Assembly (NCBI RefSeq): GCF_000210895.1 | Contig: NC_015964.1 | Location: 310,001-374,000 of the forward strand | DNA: 64,000 nt | From: Haemophilus parainfluenzae T3T1 | Lineage (GTDB): Bacteria; Pseudomonadota; Gammaproteobacteria; Enterobacterales; Pasteurellaceae | Direction of reading: 5' to 3' | In this document: positions 60,449 to 64,000 of the stretch, in pieces | Layout of the letters: the number at the start of each line of letters is the position of its first letter | Numbering within the stretch: position 1 is the stretch's first letter | Made by a program: the position numbers and the translations under genes | Notes under the pieces: model-generated | Database searches by the model: none | The model's input: the letters and a program-made list of their open reading frames with translations, nothing else | Told to the model about the DNA's origin: nothing

Positions 60449-61315
60449 ATGCCAAACATACATCTCCGCAATAATTATCAAAAAGCTGTTGTTTATATGG
60501 TGTTAGCTTACATCAGCATTGCCTTAATGGGTGTCTTTGTAAAATACGCCTCTGATGAATTACCGTCCAGTGAAATTTTATTTTCCCGCTTCTTTATTGG
60601 TTTTGTGTTTCTCTTACCCTTTTTAATTAAAGATGGAGATTTCAAAGTCGATATGTCCCAATGGAAGTTTCTCGTTTTGCGTAACCTCGCCGGCATAGCC
60701 AGTATGTTATTAACCTTCTACGCTATTAAATATTTACCGATTTCCATTGCGGTTTTATTGATGAATACGTCCACACTTTTTGTGCCTTTATTGCTGTTTT
60801 TCTTTAAAGTCAGAACACCATTAAAAGTATTAGCTTGCAGTTTTATGGGTTTTATTGGTGTATCCATCATTATGCTGACCAACGGCTCAATGAATATCAA
60901 TCCTCTCCATGTAGGCTATGCTTTGGGTGCGGCAGTCTTCGCTGCGATGGCATTTATCAGCTTACAAGAGCTCAATAAACACAATTCGCCTAAAAATATC
61001 GTGTTTTACTTCCACTTATTAGGTTCTATTTTATTGCCACTCTTTTTCATCGCGCAGTGGAAAATGCCAACATTACATGGATTTACATTACTGCTTTTGG
61101 TGGGCGGATTCGGTCTTATTTTCCAATTATTACTCACTCGCGCCTTTAAATACGCGCCTGCAAATGTCATCACGCCTTTTTCCTTTACCGGTGTCATTTT
61201 CTCCAGCATCTGTGACTGGCTCTTCTGGGATAACGTACCAAGCCTAAATTTCTGGATTGGTTCATTAGTCATTATTGTTGCAGTCAGTTTGCTTGCCAGA
61301 ATGCGGGCAAAATAG
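60449..61315 (+). CDS. EamA-family drug/metabolite transporter
   Basis: The 288-residue protein has ten membrane segments in two EamA repeats (MVLAYISIALMGVFVKYASD early, and ALGAAVFAAMAFISLQELN later). The export substrate is unknown. The frame opens at GTG 60434, but ATG 60449 is preceded by AAGGAA at a 5-base distance. Confidence 0.85.
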   Translation: MPNIHLRNNYQKAVVYMVLAYISIALMGVFVKYASDELPSSEILFSRFFIGFVFLLPFLIKDGDFKVDMSQWKFLVLRNLAGIASMLLTFYAIKYLPISIAVLLMNTSTLFVPLLLFFFKVRTPLKVLACSFMGFIGVSIIMLTNGSMNINPLHVGYALGAAVFAAMAFISLQELNKHNSPKNIVFYFHLLGSILLPLFFIAQWKMPTLHGFTLLLLVGGFGLIFQLLLTRAFKYAPANVITPFSFTGVIFSSICDWLFWDNVPSLNFWIGSLVIIVAVSLLARMRAK

Positions 61316-61347
61316 AGAAATCCGACCAAATAGCTAAAATACAACTA

Positions 61348-61376
61348 TTCTCAATAACATTGTTTGAGTGTATAAT
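61348..61376 (+). promoter_or_regulatory. Probable promoter of the fecBCD-type operon
   Basis: A perfect -10 TATAAT (61371-61376) lies 30 bp before the start codon, with a weak -35 TTCTCA at 17-base spacing. The AT-rich upstream bases could hide a Fur site, but I see no convincing Fur box. Confidence 0.45.
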
Positions 61377-61406
61377 CCAAATGCTTTTTATTATTGAGGA
61401 CATAAC

Positions 61407-62297
61407 ATGAAAAAATTATTCAAAACCACTTTAGCTTCTGCATTATTAATGGTATCCGCATTTGCTAGTGCAGTGACGGTTAAAGATGCAAAAGGTGAAT
61501 TTACCCTTGATAAAACCCCAAGCCGTGTTGTGGCATTGGAATATTCTTTTGTGGATGCTTTAGCCCAAGTCGGTGTAAGCCCAGTAGGTGTGGCTGACGA
61601 TAACAAAATCGATCGTATTCTGCCGCAAGTGCGCGAAAAAATTGCTGCATGGCAATCTGTTGGCACGCGTTCTCAACCGAGTCTTGAAGTGATTGCTTCT
61701 CTCAAACCCGATTTAATTATTGCCGATCCTTCCCGTCACACAGCGGTGTTTGAAGAATTGAAAAAAATCGCACCAACGGTGATGTTTGATTCCCGTCATG
61801 AAAGCTACCAAGAAAATCTTGAAACCGCGCAGAAAATTGGTGATTTAGTCGGTAAAAGTAGCGAAATGAAAGCAAAAATCAATGAACATAATGATTACAT
61901 TGCCAACATCGCAAAAAATTTAGGTGTACAAGGCAAAAAAGCCTCATTTGGTACTTCCCGAGAAGATAAATTTAATATCCAAAATGACAATGGCTATGTG
62001 GGTAGTTTCTTAACGACATTAGGTTTTGCGCCAACTAAACTCAATAGCGATCAGGCTTTCGTGGAAATCAACCTTGAACAATTAGTAATGGAAAAACCGG
62101 AATACTTGTTCATTGCCCATTATCGTGATGAAAGTATTGCGCGCAAATGGGAAGCTGAGCCACTTTGGAAAGCCATTCCTGCGGTAAAAGCGAACCATGT
62201 TTACAGTGTTGACTCCGACATGTGGGCGCGTGGTCGCGGCTTAGAAGCAAGCAAAATTATGGCAAAACAAATTGAAGGTTTCGTGAAACAAAAATAA
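61407..62297 (+). CDS. fecB: Iron(III)-chelate ABC transporter substrate-binding protein, FecB-like
   Basis: The 296-residue protein has a signal peptide (MKKLFKTTLASALLMVSAFA, then SAVTV) and a periplasmic binding fold: TPSRVVALEYSFVDALAQVG, SLKPDLIIADPSRH, and DMWARGRGLEASKIMA. This matches ferric citrate-type binding proteins. The stop overlaps the permease start. The ligand is inferred from the family. Confidence 0.88.
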   Translation: MKKLFKTTLASALLMVSAFASAVTVKDAKGEFTLDKTPSRVVALEYSFVDALAQVGVSPVGVADDNKIDRILPQVREKIAAWQSVGTRSQPSLEVIASLKPDLIIADPSRHTAVFEELKKIAPTVMFDSRHESYQENLETAQKIGDLVGKSSEMKAKINEHNDYIANIAKNLGVQGKKASFGTSREDKFNIQNDNGYVGSFLTTLGFAPTKLNSDQAFVEINLEQLVMEKPEYLFIAHYRDESIARKWEAEPLWKAIPAVKANHVYSVDSDMWARGRGLEASKIMAKQIEGFVKQK

Positions 62298-63286
62298 TGA
62301 TGAAGTCCACTTTCCGTTGGGGACTTCCCCTTATCATTCTGGCTTTCCTATTATGGGGAAGCCTGTTTTTGTATTATCCCATCGAAATTCGACCGCTTGC
62401 AGCGTTACAAGCGTTCCTCCCCGATGGCGATGAAATTGCCAAAATTACCGTAACCGATTTACGCCTGCCGCGCGCATTAGTTGGCATGATTTTAGGTGCC
62501 AATCTTGCGGTGGCGGGGGCGTTGTTACAAACCATTACGCGCAACCCGCTTGCTTCACCTACGCTACTCAGCGTGAACTCGGGAGCCAGTCTTGCCATGG
62601 TAACCGCCAGTGCTTTTAGCCCTTTGATTCTTTCTGGTTATAGCATTGCTTTAGTGGCTAGTATCGGCGGCGGTCTGAGTTGGCTTGTGGTAATGCTGAT
62701 CAGCAATGGTTGGAAAGACAACAGTGGGGATCGTAGCCGAGTGATTTTAGCAGGGATTGCCGTATCACTACTGTGTGCAGCGCTCACGAAATTGGTGCTC
62801 ATTATCGCGGAAGATCATGCCTTCGGTATTATGAGTTGGCTAGCTGGCGGCATTGCACATGCTCGTTGGAATGAATTATTGACGTTATTTCCGTTCTTTA
62901 TTTTGACCGCACTTTTCTGTCTATTCTTTGCTAGTCGTTTGAATTTACTCAATTTAAGCGATGAATCTGCGCGTTCGTTAGGCATCAATCTCTTCCGTTT
63001 ACGCTGGTACGCTAACATCATGGCATTATTGATTGTGGGTTCAAGCGTGAGTGTTGCTGGCCCAGTAGCCTTTATCGGCTTACTAGTGCCCCATCTGGCA
63101 CGCTATTGGATTGGTTATGACTTGCGAAAATCGCTCCCTATGGCGATGTTACTCGGCGCAATTTTAATGCTCGCTGCAGATACCATTGCCCGCGCGGTCA
63201 ACTTTCCTAGCGAAGTGCCTGCTGGTGCGGTGCTTGCCTTAATCGGAGCACCAGTCTTTGTATTATTTGCCAGAGGAAGACACTAA
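62297..63286 (+). CDS. fecC: Iron(III)-chelate ABC transporter permease, FecC-like
   Basis: The 329-residue polytopic permease of the FecCD family shows DLRLPRALVGMILGANLAVA, LLQTITRNPLASPTLLSVNS, and the coupling region GPVAFIGLLVPHLARYWIG. It overlaps fecB by one base and the next permease by one base, so the operon is tightly coupled. Confidence 0.9.
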   Translation: MMKSTFRWGLPLIILAFLLWGSLFLYYPIEIRPLAALQAFLPDGDEIAKITVTDLRLPRALVGMILGANLAVAGALLQTITRNPLASPTLLSVNSGASLAMVTASAFSPLILSGYSIALVASIGGGLSWLVVMLISNGWKDNSGDRSRVILAGIAVSLLCAALTKLVLIIAEDHAFGIMSWLAGGIAHARWNELLTLFPFFILTALFCLFFASRLNLLNLSDESARSLGINLFRLRWYANIMALLIVGSSVSVAGPVAFIGLLVPHLARYWIGYDLRKSLPMAMLLGAILMLAADTIARAVNFPSEVPAGAVLALIGAPVFVLFARGRH

Positions 63287-64000
63287 TGCGAGCTTCTCAT
63301 GTATCTTTTCGCGCTATCGGCTTTTATGTCATTACGCTTAGTCTGATGGTACTACTCTTTGGGTTGAGTATTCGTCTCGGCACTTATACGCTTTCCTTTG
63401 AAGAAATTTGGGCAGCCTTTCAGCCTGACGATAAAAACTATTTTACCTTGATGGAATATCGCCTACCCCGTGCAGTATTAGCGATTTTATTAGGCGGAGC
63501 CTTAGCAATTTCTGGTGTGTTAGTGCAAAGCGTAGTGCGTAATCCGCTTGCTTCTCCCGATATTTTAGGGATTAACAATGCGGCTGGGTTAGTTGCTGTT
63601 TCGGTATTGATGTTCTTACCAAACTTAGCATTTTACTGGATGCCAATTTTTGCCTTTTTAGGTGGTGTGCTCTCTTTTGTCATTTTATGGGTCGTGTGCG
63701 GTTTTAACTTCCGCCCTATCAAAATGGCAATCATTGGGGTCGCACTTTCCGCATTATGGGCTGCTATTAGTCATTATCTAATGCTTACCAATCCAGTCGA
63801 GATCAATACGGCGATGTTATGGCTCACAGGAAGCCTGTGGGGGCGTAGCTGGTCTTATTTAAATGTGGTATTACCATGGTTAGTGATATTGCTGCCCTTG
63901 CCATTTATTTTCTGTCGCGATCTCGACACCCTTGGTTTAGGTGAAAACAAAGCCTCTACCTTGGGCGTGACCGTAAATAAAGTACAAATCAGCGTTTTAG
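63286..64000 (+). CDS. fecD: Iron(III)-chelate ABC transporter permease, FecD-like, cut by window end
   Basis: ATG 63286 shares its A with the fecC stop (TAATG). The frame is open to the last base, giving about 238 residues. It reads MRASHVSFRAIGFY, then YRLPRAVLAILLGGALAISG and VRNPLASPDILGINNAAG, the second FecCD-type permease. An ATPase gene (fecE) would be expected beyond the window. Confidence 0.88.
   Translation, partial: MRASHVSFRAIGFYVITLSLMVLLFGLSIRLGTYTLSFEEIWAAFQPDDKNYFTLMEYRLPRAVLAILLGGALAISGVLVQSVVRNPLASPDILGINNAAGLVAVSVLMFLPNLAFYWMPIFAFLGGVLSFVILWVVCGFNFRPIKMAIIGVALSALWAAISHYLMLTNPVEINTAMLWLTGSLWGRSWSYLNVVLPWLVILLPLPFIFCRDLDTLGLGENKASTLGVTVNKVQISVL

Noticed and set aside
61321-61406. 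Fur box before fecB
   Set aside because: The AT-rich bases around 61348-61366 show only a loose match to the Fur repeat; too weak to call by eye.

Overview
The window reads as chromosome of a Haemophilus-like Pasteurellaceae, most likely close to Haemophilus parainfluenzae. The 9-bp Haemophilus DNA uptake sequence AAGTGCGGT/ACCGCACTT occurs about 50 times by eye. Codon use is AT-rich, and the proteins (IspH, GlmU, PyrG, IleS, MsrAB and others) look like Pasteurellaceae orthologues. The species call is inference. The window opens inside a DUF305 protein gene and closes inside a fecD-like permease gene.

Layout. 1-5.2 kb: DUF305 protein, lspA-ispH, glmU, pyrG. 5.3-12 kb: a less conserved stretch with an unknown membrane protein, a secreted YD-repeat protein and its unknown cytosolic neighbour, a family 2 glycosyltransferase and a DUF4153-like membrane protein. 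12.2-18.5 kb: eno, a Nudix hydrolase, a small conserved protein, a HAD phosphatase, the ygiB/ygiC pair and an iron-type alcohol dehydrogenase. 18.6-24.3 kb (minus): tig, clpP-clpX, secE-nusG and rplK-rplA. 24.4-31.4 kb: a BON-LysM protein, a zinc metallopeptidase, and ileS-ribF-murJ. 31.7-35.3 kb: rpsT and rnr-rlmB. 35.3-44.6 kb: brnQ, nhaA, emrAB, and uvrA diverging from ssb across a LexA-type box. 44.9-48 kb: an unknown exported protein, a formate/nitrite-type channel, a periplasmic rhodanese and a LigB-type dioxygenase. 48.1-50.1 kb: a retron-like island. 50.1-53.6 kb: ydbH-ynbE and a YdcZ-type transporter. 53.9-57 kb: a mannose-family PTS. 57-64 kb: a metallo-beta-lactamase-fold protein, an AhpD-like protein, a redoxin beside msrAB, a DMT transporter and a fecBCD-type iron uptake operon.

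The main finding is the compact, very AT-rich cassette at about 48.1-50.1 kb. It encodes a retron-type reverse transcriptase (NAxxH, NIDISKFF, WVDD and VTG motifs) whose gene overlaps an upstream XRE/Cro-type regulator gene. Before these lie a possible 63-residue basic/hydrophobic peptide ORF and a highly structured non-coding stretch (about 48336-48534) that is the natural candidate for the msr-msd RNA. That stretch holds several perfect stem-loops, two mutually exclusive hairpins over the peptide's ribosome site, and a terminator-like hairpin before the regulator gene. The cassette lacks exact uptake sequences and is bracketed by a 9-bp direct repeat, which fits a horizontally acquired anti-phage retron. 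Exact msr/msd boundaries could not be fixed by reading alone.

Elsewhere the genome is mostly housekeeping. Inverted pairs of uptake sequences act as likely terminators at many gene ends. Candidate regulatory sites include CRP-like boxes before nhaA and the PTS operon, and a repeated palindrome before emrAB. No tRNA, rRNA, CRISPR array, insertion sequence or integrase gene was recognised.
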